A DNA stretch of 64,000 nucleotides from Monocercomonoides exilis (taxonomy: Eukaryota; Preaxostyla; Oxymonadida; Polymastigidae): assembly GCA_001643675.2 (NCBI GenBank), contig LSRY02000027.1:5001-69000 (forward strand), given 5' to 3'. Of the stretch, positions 50,001 through 62,703 are shown in pieces. Each line of letters begins with the position of its first letter. The stretch's first letter is position 1. The notes under the pieces are model-generated. The model did not search any database, had not been told where the DNA came from, and saw only the letters and a list, made by a program, of their open reading frames with translations. A program made the translations under genes and the position numbers.

Positions 50001-53000
50001 AATCTCCTCAAACTGCCGCAGCTCTTGCACTGAGTACTGAGGAAGTAAATCCGAAAATACATCCTGAGACAAAATTGTCATGCTGCTGCCAACACTTTCT
50101 TCCTGCTCCAATTCTTTTTGCCACTCAAGCGAATATATTTCTCTGCTTTCATCCATCATTGCATCATGGTCAAAGCCCTCGTTTTCGAAATCTCTAATCT
50201 TATTCCCATGCATCCTTATCAAAGCTTCCTTTTCATTCGGTGACAGAATGCTGTTGATGCCAAAAGTGAGCACAATTGCAGTAAATTTCCTTTCTTCGTT
50301 GATTCTCCTCCAATTCCATATTCCCATCACAATATCATGCTGCCATCTATTTGTCTTCCTCTGAACTTCTTTCACAAAAGTAAGCACCTTTTCGCGAAGT
50401 TTTGATTCCATTCTTTTTGTGTGAAACATATTGCTGAAGTTGATATTCTTCAAAAAGGGTTTTGCTGATTCATTGGCTGTGGTTGTGTCTGTGAATGGCA
50501 GAATTGATGAAGGTGCAGGGGCAGATGAAGAACCATTATGATCGCTTGATCCAGAAGTTGAGTGAGATGTTGAATCGCCAGTATTTGGAGAGGATCCTTT
50601 TTCGCATTTATCTTCAATTGCTGATACTTCTTTGCTATTTTTAGTGTCTTTTGTGGTTGTTTGTTCAGAATGCTTGATGTTGTCAGCCTCATTTGTTGTG
50701 TTGCGATCTTTGCTGTCAATTTGTTCAATCTTCTCTTCTTCATTGTTAAGCTTTAACTCTTTTGCATCCTCCAATTCTTCTGAATTGTTTTGATTCTTTT
50801 TCTTTTGTTCGTCTTTCATTTTTTCTCCTTCCTTTTGCTCTTCAGTTTCTTGCTTGTTTATCTGATTGGCTTTGCTCTGCTCATTTTCGTCTTGACTCTT
50901 TTTTTGTGTTTCCACTTTTTCGTCACCCGCTTTTTTTGTGTTTTCATTTTTCTCTCTTTTTTCAGTCTCTTGTAACTCTTGTAACTCTTGTAACTCTTGT
51001 AACTCTTGTAACTCTTGTAACTCTTGTAACTCTTGTAACTCTTGTAACTCTTGTAACTCTTGTAACTCTTGTAACTCTTGTAACTCTTGTAACTCTTGTA
51101 ACTCTTGATACCCTTTATACCCTTGATACCCTTGATACCCTTGATACCCTCGATTCCCTTGAGACTCTTGAGACTCCGTGTTTATTCTTTGAGTGTAGTT
51201 TGGCTTGCATTCTAAGTAATTTTCAGGTAATTCAATGTAAATCTGCTTTTTATTCAACCAATCTTCAATATTTTCAGCTATATCTTCTTCTTTCTTCTTT
51301 TCCTCTATTTCTTTGTATGTTTTGTATTTATTCTGTTCAGATTTCGCCCATTCGAATAACTTGAGTGTTATATCGTCCTCAGATTTCATGCTCTTTATTT
51401 TCTGTATTTCAGAATCGTTATTCTCATGTTTTGTGAAATCTTTCCTTTGATACTTTTTCTTTAATTCACTGTTCATTGAATCAAAGTTTGCGTTCATTTC
51501 ATCCAAAATTATTTTGATCTCATTTTCTGCATCTTTTGGTGATATTCCCTCTGGTAGCACTGGTGTACTGCATGGATCAATACAGTCTGAGTATAAACAC
51601 GTTTTGTTCTCTCCGTCAGTTTCTATATCTTTCTTCTTATCAACATCATAAATAACTCCTTTAACATATGCAGGCTGCTTTTTTAAATCATCTTTAAGCG
51701 AACTAAGTGAGTCCAAATGGTTGTCTTCAAAACAAGTGACATTTTCTTTTGTTTCTTTGCATTCAACTTCTTTGTGTGGTTGTTGTTGAGGCTTTATTTC
51801 AATTTTGTCTCCATCTTCATTTCCAATGCCTTCCTTTTTTCTCTTTTTGGCTCGCTCTCCTTCTCCATCTCTTTCTCTTTCTCTTCCTTCTTGCCTTTCT
51901 CCTTCTATTTCGTCTTCAAAAGCTCCCTCTTCAAATGCTCCTTCTCCTCCTTCTCCAACTCCTTCTTCTCCCACTTCCTCTTCGTGATGGTGTCCGTCGA
52001 CTTCTTCGTTGCCATCTTGTTGGTTGTTGTTTTCTTCGTCTTCTGTTTGGTTATTTGGGAGCCCTTCGATATTCACTCCCATGCTCCTCATAATATGGAT
52101 GAAAGTGATGATTGACACTATCAAAATGAGAGTTGCCTCAAAATATGATATACTTTTTCCTTGTTCAATGAGCATTGATGACGATACCTCATACGCGTAT
52201 GCATCAATTGGATAGTCATACATGTCAAATACGGAAGGTGAGAAAATGACTTTGAACGAGCAAGAATCATCACCTGGAAACTGCTGCAATTTTTCCTTTA
52301 TGTATTTGAACGCATCCTTCTCTTTTTGTTCCAGTTCCATCAACCACAACGCAATGCTTGCCTTGTAATGTGGTTCTGTCACTTTTCCTGAATGCACACT
52401 TTTTCCATCAAAAGATGTGGCTTTCTCATTCTGTGGTGCTTCGTCTGACTCATTGGCAGTGCCTTTTCCTTCATCGTTTCTATTCGTCTGCAAAGTGCTC
52501 CTCCTTGTTTTGATTTCTGTTTTCGCTTTTGCCCACTCTGAGAATATTTCGCAAAGCCATTTGTAGTCTCTGCCTTGTGCCATCATCAGAGCGCCTGTCA
52601 TTTCTGAGAATTCAGACATCTTCAGCAGAGACACACCCAAGTTGTCTGTTGTAATGTGCACAAGAACATCCATAACAATGCCAATACTTCTGCGAATCAA
52701 TGAAAGCTGGAAATGAAGCAAGCGAATCAGCTTTATCAGTTTTGGGATCACATTTTTGGGAACATCTGTGCATCTCCATTTGTCAGCAGAATTAAGCTCC
52801 AACAAAAAATGTAGTTGGACAAACTTTGCTTTGACGAAACCTGTCACAATCGCATTTGATGGAATGGCTCTTTCCAATTCTTCCTCCTCTTTTGTCAATC
52901 GAATATGGAGCACTTCACTCAAATCAACTAATTTGAACCATTCATTCAGCATCTGCATCTCATTCAGTATTTCCTCTTTTCTCATCACAAGCAGCTCTGT

Positions 53001-54150
53001 CTGCTGCTGCATAATTCGAAGCATTGTTTTTCTCGCCTCAAATAGCAGGAAATGAGTCTCTTGAGCATTTGAACCATTGAAAAGAAGAGGCATTCCTTCG
53101 AAAGAGGAGGAAGAGGAGTAGCTAAACAGGAAGAAATGCACAACATCAGCAGCTGACGAGAATATTTCTTGTGGAATGCTGTATGACAAGTCTGCTATTG
53201 AAGATGATGATGAAGGTGAAGATGCAGAAGGGGATGAAGAAGTTGATGATGTTGTTTCCATATTCGTTGTTTGTGACGTTATTGTATCTGTACCTGAATA
53301 TGAATATGAATCTGAATTAAGAAAAGGGCAAATCTCCGTCAAATTTGTTGTGACCAACTGGCTTGTGTTGTTCATTATTTCCAATGAAATAACAAAATTA
53401 GAAATGTCTGGAAACATAATCACAGAGCGAGCAAGTATTGATAGAATGTGGTATGTCACATTTGGTATGCTGCCTACTGCATTGTGAGTGATGTCATTCT
53501 GAGTGTTTGCATTGCTTCTCACTCCTCTCTGTTCAACTTCTCTCCAAACAGCTGCAATCAAAGCACTTCCTTCTCTCACTCTGTTTTCATTTGATGGATT
53601 TCCTTCATTTCCTGTTGCTTCGTCAAAAGAAGTGTCTTCTGCTGTTGTGATCTCAGTGTGCTCAATGTTCTCGTTATCAGTCGTCTCTTCTCTATGGATG
53701 ATGCCGCCTCTTGTTTGTTCACTCTCAAAAGAATGAAAAGTATGACCATTGTCAAACAAAACTCTTTCTGTTCCTTTTTCTCCTTTTCTCAACACAAAAA
53801 AGACATATTCAGGAGCTAATGATCTGTAATACTTTGGATCGAAATATTCGCCATATGAAAATGTGTGAAGAATTAATTTGTCAGATGGAATCAAAGGTGT
53901 TGGTGGATTGTCATCTGGTGTTGTGTGGATGTTTGTTGAGGAAGAAGGTGAATCAATTTCATTCGATGAACTCATCTTTGGGGATGATGATGAGGATGAA
54001 GAGGAAGAAGAAGGAGGAGGAGGAGGAGGAGGAGGAGGAAAAGAAGGAGGAGAAGAAGAAGAAGAAGAAGAAGAAGAAATAGAAAATGATGAAGATGAAG
54101 AAGAAGGCGAAGAAGAAGAAGAAGAAGAAGAAGAAGAAGAAGAAGAAGAA

Positions 54151-54197
<47 letters not shown>

Positions 54198-57100
54198 AGA
54201 TGAAGAAGAAGAAGGTGTTTGTGGGGGAGCTTCAAAACATTGAGAAACATGCTTTAATTGAGATGGCATGCAGAGATTAGAAAGAAGAGTGTTTGGATTT
54301 TCTTCGTTGAAGTCAAAATGATGCTGACACAAATAATTAGGAGAAGAGAAGGGAGGAATAGGAGCATCTTGTGTGAGTGTGGTTGAAGGAGGAACAAATC
54401 GAGTGAGATCTGAAGGAGCTTTGTGCAACACATAAATAGAAGTATGTGTTGATGAAGAAGAGGATAAAGGAGAGGATGATGAAGAGGATGATGAAGAGGA
54501 TGATGATGATGTCTGTTCAGATGGATTAGATTGTTCTAATTGATCAACATTGAATGTGTCGTCATCTTCATTTGTGTTCACTCTTTCAGTCATCAAAGAG
54601 AGCAGATTGAAAACAGGCGACTCTTTCGCCTGTTGTCGTGCCAAATTCACAACCAGATCAGAAAAAGTTTGATCATTTGAGAACATTTCATTGGAATGAG
54701 CTAAATGCTTCGATGCTTCATCTACCCTTTCAGCTTTCTTTGATTCGTCATCTGTGTCTTGTTCCATTTCCTCTGTTAATGTGATAAAGGCTGCCATTCC
54801 ATTTGAACTTGCAGGCAGAATAGCTTCACTCTTTCCATTTGAGCCATTTTGTATTCCTTTTTCTTCCTCTGAAGATGAAGCATCTTCTGAATGTGTTTGG
54901 GACTCCTTCTGCAAGCACAGCACAGTTTGTATCGAAAGTGATTTGAGTGGCACATATGGCTGATCATCTTCTGCTTCTTCTTCTGCTGTTGCTGTTGTGT
55001 TGATTCCGTCTTTTTTCTTTTTGTTTTTCTTTGCCTTTTTCTTTGACGTGCTTTTCGTTTTGTCTTCGTCTTCGGTTTTCTTTTCGTTTGCATTCGTTTT
55101 GTTCATCTGTCTTTCAGCGATTGATCTCTTCAACTTCTTTATTTGGCTGCCAATCAGCTCCTTCTCAATCAGATGCGCAGTCGTCACCAGAAACTGCACC
55201 ACATCAGCCGCAACAGAAATCGCTTCTTCGCTCAAAAGCTCCTGTTTCATTGCGCAATACAATGCAAATATCTTCAATATTTCCTGTTTCGCTTGAGATG
55301 CCCGAAGAAGTAGCGCAGACAAATACGAAAGAAGATAGCGCTTCAGAAGCGAGGGCATTCCAACATGCATTTCTGAATAGTGTCTGCCTGGATATGGATC
55401 AGAAAGAGGGTGCATCGAAGAGATGTTGAAAAGGGGAACAAGCAGACTCACAGACGGCGGGTGAGGGATGTACGAAGGCACACGAGAGACCGGTGCATTT
55501 GGTGCTCTTTCGGTGAATGGGAGTTCGTCTGAGTCAGAACAGACGGTGCCTGTCAGAAGAGACAGAAGCGGAGTGAACAGCTCGTGGATCGTGTTGAACA
55601 GCTGCGGGAGAGTGTCTTCTGGTTCACTCGGCGCCAGAATGTCGTCTGGTTCGCTTTTTGTGCGCTTTCTTTTGCTGCTCGACGACTTCGATGAGACAAT
55701 TTCTCTGCTCTCTCCGCGGGACGATCGGTAGCTCTTGTGCGACTCCTCCAGCGCCATCCGCCTCCGCTGCCACGAAAAAGCATGTGGAAACTTTCGAAAG
55801 GCGTTCATCTGCTGCAGCGTGAGAAGAGTCTGCAGTTGTTCGTTCTTCAGCACAGTCAGTGCGAAGATGAAGCGCGAGATTGATTTCTGCCGAAGGGCAT
55901 TCATAATCTGACTCAGCGATGTCTCAGAGGCAGAAGGAGACATCGTCCTCAGCGTGTCCATGATGGATGTTATTCCACTGCTGATTGAATTGCTATACGC
56001 GCGTGAAAGAGCTGTCGATGTTGATGCCTCAGACTGGTTAGTTGGATTTAGTGACTGTGCAATCCATTGCTTTGACTCAAGCGATGTAACCAGACTGAAC
56101 TTGGAGAGTGCGCATGCATTCAACGATGCACTCTCATCGTCTGCTGTCCAATTCGCTTTGACAATTCCATCTGATTTTTCTGTTTCTTTGTCCGTGTCTC
56201 CACTGCCAGACTCTTCAATGTCTGTTATTTTTGGTCCCTTTTTCTTGGTTGAGCTGTTCTTTTCGTCTTCTGCCGATTTCTTTTTGAAGGGAGTTCCGTT
56301 TTCTTCCTCTTCAGACATCCTGTTGAACACCTCCAGTGCCTCCTTTGCCTGCTCGATGAAGTCGTGGTTCTCCTTCCGCCTTGCCATCTTCGCAGCTGCA
56401 ACAGACAGCGCACAGCAGAGGGGCAGGCTGAGATAAGCCGAGCTGTTCTGGAGATGACAGCTGCAGCTCCCAAAAGGCTCGTCGTTGTGCCCATTTTTGG
56501 CTGCTCCATTGCGACGGGACGGCTGCTTCGCTTTTGGCACAGAAAGCTCATCGTCTTCAAAGTGCCGACGAATTTCCTTGCTGAACTGAGTGAAATGATC
56601 TTCTTTTGCATCGTCTGAAGACGAAGACGATGAAGCAGAAGAAGCAGAAGCAGAAGATGAAGAAGAAGAGGAAGAGGAAGAAGAAGAAAATGATGATGAT
56701 GATGATGATGATGCTGAAGCAGAAGTCGAATGTGCATGTTCATTCACACAGCTGTCCACTTCGCTGATGGAAGAGATGATTCGGATGAGCTCAGAGACAT
56801 TCCACTCGTAATGAAGAAGACGCTTAGCTGTCTCCAAAAGGAGCTGTTCAAATGAATTGAGCGACGAATTGGTTGCTTCCGAATTAGACGCATTCATCTT
56901 GTTGCTTTGAGCTTCATCTGTTTGCGAACAACTTGTGGAAGATGGCAAAGTTTCTTGTGTGTTCTGAGTGTTCTGAGTGTTCTGTTTGATGAATGATTGA
57001 GAGAAAAAGGTGGATTCAAAGAATGATGGTTTGTCTTCAGGTGATTGTGAAGATAACTCAAATGGCTGACCTGAAATGAACTCTGAGAATCTGTCAAAAA

Positions 57101-57926
57101 TCAGCTGCTTGTCGCTTTCGTTGAAGAGAGGCATCGAAAAGACAGCTGATTGGTGTGCTGATGCGACGTGTGTGTTTGGCTGGTGTGTTTGGCTGCTTTC
57201 GTCGTCAGCAAAAGAACTCGGCGGAATGATCCATTTCATTGGCAATGTTTGATCGGCTGCTGTGTCTTCTGCACTTTCTTTTTGTGTGTTTGCCTTCGAG
57301 CGATGGAAGCATTCCTCATTCATCAGCTCCTTCAGCGCTGAAAACTCGACTTTCTTTCTGATCATCGGCAGCTCTGAATTACCTCCGTGCAGAAAAAGAG
57401 ACGACAACGGTGCTTCAGCATCTTTGATGAGTCTGTATTCAATAGACGGATGGGATGACTCATCTTCTGTGTTCTCCGTCTCATCATCGTCTCCATCGTC
57501 TTTATCTTCTTCGTCGTCTTCCTTTGAAGATTCTTTGTGTTTTTCTTTTTCCTTCTTCTTTTCCTTTTCTTTCGCTGCTTTGCTCGATTTGTTCGATTTT
57601 GCTTCTTTTGCCTGTTCGCTCTTCTTTGTTCCCTTCTCATCGGAAAGTGCTTCTCCAAAGTCAGCACTGCAGATTTCCTGCAGAAGATGGATCCATCTTA
57701 GAAAATGCTCCAAATGTAGCTGCTTTCTGAAGAGTGGCTGGATGTGGTGTGTCCACTGCACACCTGTTTTATTGCTCGATTCACTCGGCGCATTCACACT
57801 AAAATCAGACAGGCGACGTGAAGGATTGCTGGTTGTGTTCTGCATCCCATCCAAATCAAACAGCAAAGTGTCCTTTGAGACAGAAGTGCTGACTTCATCG
57901 TCGTCTTCTTTGAGATGCTTTTGCAT
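41013..57926 (-). CDS. Giant 5,637-residue low-complexity protein, single exon
   Basis: One frame of 16.9 kb is open from ATG 57926 to TAG 41015-41013; an in-frame TAA lies about 36 nt before the ATG, so the start is well fixed. Such length without a stop in AT-rich DNA is strong evidence of coding. I recognise no catalytic domain. Visible order (residues approximate): acidic/Lys-rich 85-160; poly-Ser 400-435, 1130-1165 and 1237-1314 (the last with a Pro9 run); one possible transmembrane helix 1925-1949 (EATLILIVSIITFIHIM); GYQ then ELQ tripeptides 2252-2318; helical segments 2560-4400 (for example LKWMQHVSQLCEINDNIRAK); Ser/Arg/Pro-rich 4480-4560; a 270-residue Glu/Lys/Arg run 4655-4928 that should form a single alpha helix or coiled coil; and a Ser/Asn/Thr-rich tail. 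A scaffold or cytoskeletal role is plausible but unproven. Confidence 0.88.
43140..43960 (-). other. Single-alpha-helix-like ERK region of the giant protein
   Basis: About 270 residues (4655-4928) are almost only Glu, Lys, Arg and Gln, with scattered Leu and Ala and few heptad hydrophobics. This is the composition of stable single alpha helices (as in myosin VI/X and caldesmon). At 0.15 nm per residue it could span about 40 nm. It could instead be a weak coiled coil. The opposite strand is almost pure C/T. Confidence 0.7.
50971..51170 (-). repeat. In-frame 9-bp minisatellite (ELQ/GYQ tripeptides)
   Basis: From 50971 to 51105 the plus strand carries 15 perfect copies of TGTAACTCT, encoding (ELQ)15 on the minus strand. 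The block continues to about 51170 with related 9-mers (TTGATACCC and variants) encoding GYQ, GYK, GNR and ESQ. Because the period is a multiple of three, copy-number change never breaks the frame. Perfect identity across 15 copies indicates very recent expansion or homogenisation. Confidence 0.95.
53985..54530 (-). repeat. Trinucleotide poly-serine tracts in the giant gene
   Basis: The plus strand shows long GAA/GAG/GGA runs (53985-54215 and 54440-54530) that read as Ser-rich blocks, with a Pro9 run, in the minus-strand gene. On the plus strand the same DNA gives an open poly-Glu frame, which is only a shadow. A similar mixed Ser/Ala block lies at 56620-56725. Trinucleotide slippage is the likely source. 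Confidence 0.9.
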
Positions 57927-58104
57927 TGTGTTTGAGGCTGTGGTTGTTGCAGAAGCTGATTATAGACATATGACATTGAAGCAATCAAGTTTGATTTCAG
58001 ATTAAACGTTGGTCATAGAAAAAAAAGGTGATCATCCAAATTCGGTTTTATAAAAAAAAGAATTTCAAAGTTGAAAAGAAAAAACGATGAACAAAAAATA
58101 ATTT

Positions 58105-58290
58105 TTAATCATGACGAGTCAAACTTATTTTTTCGTTCGCTTTTTGCAATTCTTTGACTTTAGCCAGAGAAATGAACGGTTTGTTGCGCAATTGCGTTTG
58201 AGATAAATCCATAATTGATCCATCGGTTAGCTTAGCTTTATATTTACATTTAAGCAATAGAGTATCGTGACGCTGAACAGAAACGTTCAT
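58105..58290 (-). CDS. Small hypothetical protein, 61 residues
   Basis: ATG 58290 to TGA 58105. The product is basic (KCKYKAKLTDGS, LAKVKELQKANEK) with no signal or membrane segment. It begins about 116 bp downstream of the stop of the four-exon gene on the same strand and ends about 180 bp before the giant gene's ATG. I do not recognise it. It could be a genuine small gene, or the last exon of something longer. Composition is better than in neighbouring random frames, but support is modest. Confidence 0.4.
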   Translation of the reverse strand: MNVSVQRHDTLLLKCKYKAKLTDGSIMDLSQTQLRNKPFISLAKVKELQKANEKISLTRHD

Positions 58291-58406
58291 TAAAGATAAC
58301 GTAATAACTTCGAGTATGTAAAGATCTAAATAGAGTTAAATATGACATCATTTTGTTTTTGTTGAAAAAATAAAAATAAAAATAAAGTTCATTTTACAAA
58401 ATGGAT

Positions 58407-59194
58407 TCATAGCAAACATCTGTGGACCGTTTCAAACTGCTGTTTCAAATTTACTGTTGGCACAAAAGATTGAAAAATGGTGTTCATCTGTTTAAAAAAT
58501 TTAAATTGTCATGCTAAAGGATAAATTTCAAAATAAATCAAAACCTCGTCAGCAGACAACAAAAATGGTGTCAAATAGAACTTAGCAATGTACTGAGGAT
58601 TGTATTGCAATTTTTTAATGTGCAAGTCCAAGATATAACAGCAAATCTCATTGATCTAAGAGCAAAACCTTTAGAAATATAAAGTATTAAAGCAAATCAA
58701 ACTGGATAAAAATCCATTTTTGTGTCCATTTTAAATTTCATCGTTTTCATTTTAATATTTGACATATCAATGAAGGCATAATAACTTATTGAAGAAATTT
58801 TTGAAGCGTAAGAAGTACTCTCTTTTAGATGGTAAGCATGTATCGTTGTTGTTGCAGATACACATGGCAACCAAAAGCGCAATAAGTCAATTTAAATAAT
58901 TTATTAAACAATGAATAAAAAAAGATATTGCACACCACTAAAAGAAGATGCCTTTTTCAAAACAACATCAATTCCATAGTGTCTAACTTCATCGACACAA
59001 AATTTACAATATTTAATAAGTTTTGATGAAAGTTTTCCAGTCATAATTATGTGTAACTTAGGCCTTAAAACTGAAAAAAGCGGTGAATAAAGAAAAGCTG
59101 GCCATAACAAATGAGTTATCTCTTCGGCGAGTTTTTCTGGTTTAACTAAATTAAAACAATTCGATTCGCTTAACAAGTTATATTCTTTTTCCAT
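58407..59194 (-). CDS. Four-exon hypothetical protein, 197 residues
   Basis: Exons on the minus strand: 59194-58910, 58819-58703, 58655-58545 and 58487-58407 (TGA). Introns: 58909-58820 (90 nt, GTTTAA..AGAG, least certain), 58702-58656 (47 nt, GTTTGA..CTTAG) and 58544-58488 (57 nt, GTTTTG..AACAG). The last two join MDFYP to INEICCYILDLHIKKLQ and LLSADE to MNTIFQSF, all in phase 0. Every exon has coding style and unspliced reading stops at once. The product begins MEKEYNLLSES, is rich in Leu, Ile and Lys, looks soluble and globular, and has no motif I can name. It is transcribed away from the SET gene, with 207 bp between the start codons, so the two probably share a promoter region. Confidence 0.65.
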
Positions 59195-59401
59195 CCGATA
59201 ATGTAAAATTAAAAGCTAGTTCAATTCTATTATTTTTGTTGATCAAAAAAATACGAAAAAAACATATTTATTAAATGTATGCTAGCCACTGCTTATTATC
59301 ATCACATTTGAACAATATATCAAAAAAAGATCATTTAGTACATAAAGAGTAAATCTTTTGATTCAAATTTGTAAAATATTTAATTTATTACCCGAAGAAA
59401 A
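59195..59401. promoter_or_regulatory. Shared divergent promoter region (inferred)
   Basis: The 207 bp between ATG 59194 (minus) and ATG 59402 (plus) must carry the upstream sequences of both genes. It is AT-rich. I see no clear TATA or initiator pattern I could assign with confidence. Confidence 0.4.
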
Positions 59402-60756
59402 ATGTCTTTGCAAACATTTAAAAAATCACCTGAAATCAAACTTATTACTGCAAAAGTAAACAATGTTGACACACCATTTAAACTTCAGGAGACTCCGTGG
59501 GGTTGGGGACTTAAGTTTGAATAGATGTTATTTATTTCTTAAATGATAAGAATAATTTGTTTCTAACAACAGGGTCATGAAACACTACAAAAAAGGAGAT
59601 CTTGTCTGTCATTATCAAGGTGAAATATTGAACATGAAGGAGTACAGAAGACGATTTGAAGAGAAAATTCGAACGGGCAATCTTGTCTTTTCATATGTCC
59701 AAATGTCAAAAACAAAAAGTTTCTATCTTAGTAATTAATATTGACAACGTTTTGTTTTGCTTTTTGCAATCCAGTTTTAGATCCAGACTATTCTGATGAA
59801 AATATTGGTAAATATGCAAATGCGGCTTGTCGCGAACTGGGGGAAAAAAATAACTGTTATGTTTGTTGAGATAAATCTTGTTATTGGTATAATAAATATT
59901 TCAATTTTTCACCCCTCAGTACGCAAGAGATCTTCAAAGAAATAAAGTCAATATCAAAGCCATTACAAACTTAAAGCCGAAGTTTGCGAACAATACAATG
60001 TTTCATAAATATGTTTCATAATTATTTTTTAGTGATTGGGTGCTTTGCGCGTATGGTACTGCCTTTTCTGGGCGTCTTAGGAAGTTAAGGGAAACTTTAA
60101 CAATGAACGAGGAATGTGTCGAATGTTCCTCTTTGGATAGCAAAGTTAATATAATTGAAAGTCCTGTTGAATTATCTGAAGAACCATCAGAAAAGATTAA
60201 TCCAAAGGCAGCACTTAGATCTATTAAAAAGCAGAGATTGGAAACCAAACGGAGACTTAATCAAAGAAGAATTTGTGGAGACGAAGATCATCTATTTGAA
60301 GAAAATAAACCACAAATTGCTACGAATCTCCCGCTATCTCCTTCAATAAAGCATTCACAACCTCTTTCATCGTCTACTTCGCTTTCCACTTCACCAACCA
60401 GAACTCAAGATTCTCTTCTCATTTCAACTCGTCCTGGAGCTGATCCATTGGTCACGAAAGAGGATCATCCTGATCTCCTTAAAAGTCCTCCTGTTTATCG
60501 AAGATGCGGACTGTGCTTGCCGACTGTGACTGTGTCCAGTAAATGCAAAGATGATAATATCCCTCTGAAAACGTCATCAACAAAATCAGAGCCATTAGAT
60601 TTATCTTCCTCTTCCTCTTTCACTTCATCCGCTTTGCTCACATCACCTTCGTTTCCCCTTGGATCTCAGCCTAAATGTGATAATGATCCAGATTTATGTG
60701 AATCTGATCTCTTTCAAGGAGCCCGCTTGAAGAGAACTGTTGCTGTTAAGGGATGA
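59402..60756 (+). CDS. Divergent SET-domain protein, five exons, 380 residues
   Basis: Exons: 59402-59514, 59573-59730, 59775-59860, 59920-59981 and 60033-60756. Introns are 58, 44, 59 and 51 nt, donors GTTTGA, GTAATT, GTTTGT and GTTTGC, all ending in AG. Phases agree throughout and the total is 1,143 nt. The spliced N-terminus is a SET fold: WGWGLKV (GxG motif), KKGDLVCHYQGEIL (compare GDFVxEYxGE), FYLILDPDYSDENIGKYANA, ELGEKNNCYYA, KVNIKAITNLKPNDWVLCAYG (compare RxIxxGEELxxDYG). SET proteins methylate protein lysines using S-adenosylmethionine. The usual NHS is replaced by NAA, the NxxC region is altered, and the final tyrosine lies in AYG. There is no pre-SET zinc cluster. The C-terminal 240 residues are Ser/Lys-rich with two cysteine pairs (ECVEC, CGLCLP). 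Activity is uncertain. Confidence 0.78.
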
Positions 60757-61354
60757 AGCATCTTCGACATTTTTTTAATGTTATTGATTGTGTTATTATA
60801 TTTTTTAAATAAGTATTTTGATTTGAGAACGACTGGTTCATTTTTATTTTCGATTTTTAATGTTTTATTTATTTTTGATCTTTTTGTTCGCAAATTCAAT
60901 TGAGAAATTTTCAAATATTTATTGCTGGAAATTGAATTTGATCAACTGCTCAAATTGGTTATTATCATGTCAGTTTTTATCAAAATCTGAATAATTACAA
61001 GATTATGTATGCAATTATTAAACGGAAGCTTTTCTGTTATTTATTGTTTGTGAAAATCTGAAAAAATGAAAAAATTACAATTAACTCTCAAAATCAATTT
61101 CTCACACAAATAGGCAAGCAATCAAAAAATTACTATTTTAATTTGAAAAAAAAATCTAATTTATCAAATAAAAATAAAAATAAAAATAAAAAAGTTTAAA
61201 AAATATAATTAATTAAAAATATAAAATAAAATTAAATACATAAGTTTCGATAATGAAATAATCTTTTTCGAACATGGAAAAGACGAAAACTTCAAATTTG
61301 GTTTTTTTGAAAAAGATATTGAAAACACTCGTTGTTAACGGAAGAAATCAGTCA
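60757..61354. other. AT-rich spacer
   Basis: No gene. It contains an AAATA pentanucleotide run near 61165-61195. It lies between the SET gene and the fold-back element. Confidence 0.5.
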
Positions 61355-61533
61355 ATTAGTGTCAACTTTTAAATAGGACTTTTTCCCATATTGGCACTTT
61401 CATGTTTTTGACTGCCAACTTTCAACAAATGTTGATTGGCTTTTTTTACTTTTATACAACGTTTTAACAAATTTCTTACAATTCATTTCAAGTTTGCTTT
61501 ATTATTTTAGTTTGTTTCTCGCTGAGTTACCGC

Positions 61534-61575
<42 letters not shown>

Positions 61576-62660
61576 TATTTTTAAAATTCACTTTTCTCAG
61601 CGAACCAGGCAGCTCACAAGAAATTGATGAGTTGTTTTGAATAGCATAAACTATAATCAAACTATTTTTACGTACTTTTTTTTCACAAACACTTTTTTCT
61701 TGTTTTTTTTTCACATTTCATTTTTTTAACAACATGCAAACATAAACCCGATTATTTCTTTGTTAATATGGGACGATTTTTTTCGCTTTATGAATATTGT
61801 TCCATTCGATATTCTCTACATATTTTTTTCAATTTTTGAATTTTTCTGTAATTTTTTGAATTGTTTTGGTTGATTTATAATGAAAATATTGATGAAAAAG
61901 TTTGGAACAAATCTCAGTTTTTTTCTCAATATCAAAAAAATTTGCCCCATATAATGAAATGATAAAAATAAAAATATTATATGTGTGTTTATTTTTGAAA
62001 TCATAACTTTTTTCGGTTTATTGATTTTCCAAAGGTTATTGGACAATGGGGAGAGATTTTGAAAACAAATGTCGAATTTATCGCAACTGTTTAAAAAACA
62101 AATATGAGAGCTGAAATAAAGACGATTATCTCTTGAATATGCCTGTTCTCTTTTCAGTGTTAATTTCCAAACATTCAAGGATAATTTTCCAATTGAAAAT
62201 AATGGAAGAAAAAAATATTTTTTTTAAAAATAATCTCCCATATGAAAAACAAATACTCCTATAATGAAGTATTGTTAAAATGAAACATTAAAATTTTCTA
62301 TTTGTCAAGAATATAACTTTGTCACAAAAAACGATCAAAGATTTATTTTTGTTGGTGCCATTTGTCCGTAAAAATACAAATGGAAAATATTAATGTTTAA
62401 TTTTGCAATTCTTCACTATTAGACTGTTTGTTTTTCATATAAATTTTTTATTTTTATCATTTCATTATATTAACAAAAAAATAATCGGGTTTATGTTTGC
62501 ATGTTGTTAAAAAAATGAAATGTGAAAAAAAAACAAGAAAAAAGTGTTTGTGAAAAAAAAGTACGTAAAAATAGTTTGATTATAGTTTATGCTATTCAAA
62601 ACAACTCATCAATTTCTTGTGAGCTGCCTGGTTCGCTGAGAAAAGTGAATTTTAAAAATA

Positions 62661-62703
<43 letters not shown>

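Noticed and set aside
50762-51364. Plus-strand frame with (LVT) repeats
   Set aside because: Antisense of the ELQ minisatellite inside the giant gene.
53878-54280. Plus-strand poly-Glu/poly-Lys open frames
   Set aside because: Exact antisense shadow of the poly-Ser coding tract of the giant minus-strand gene.
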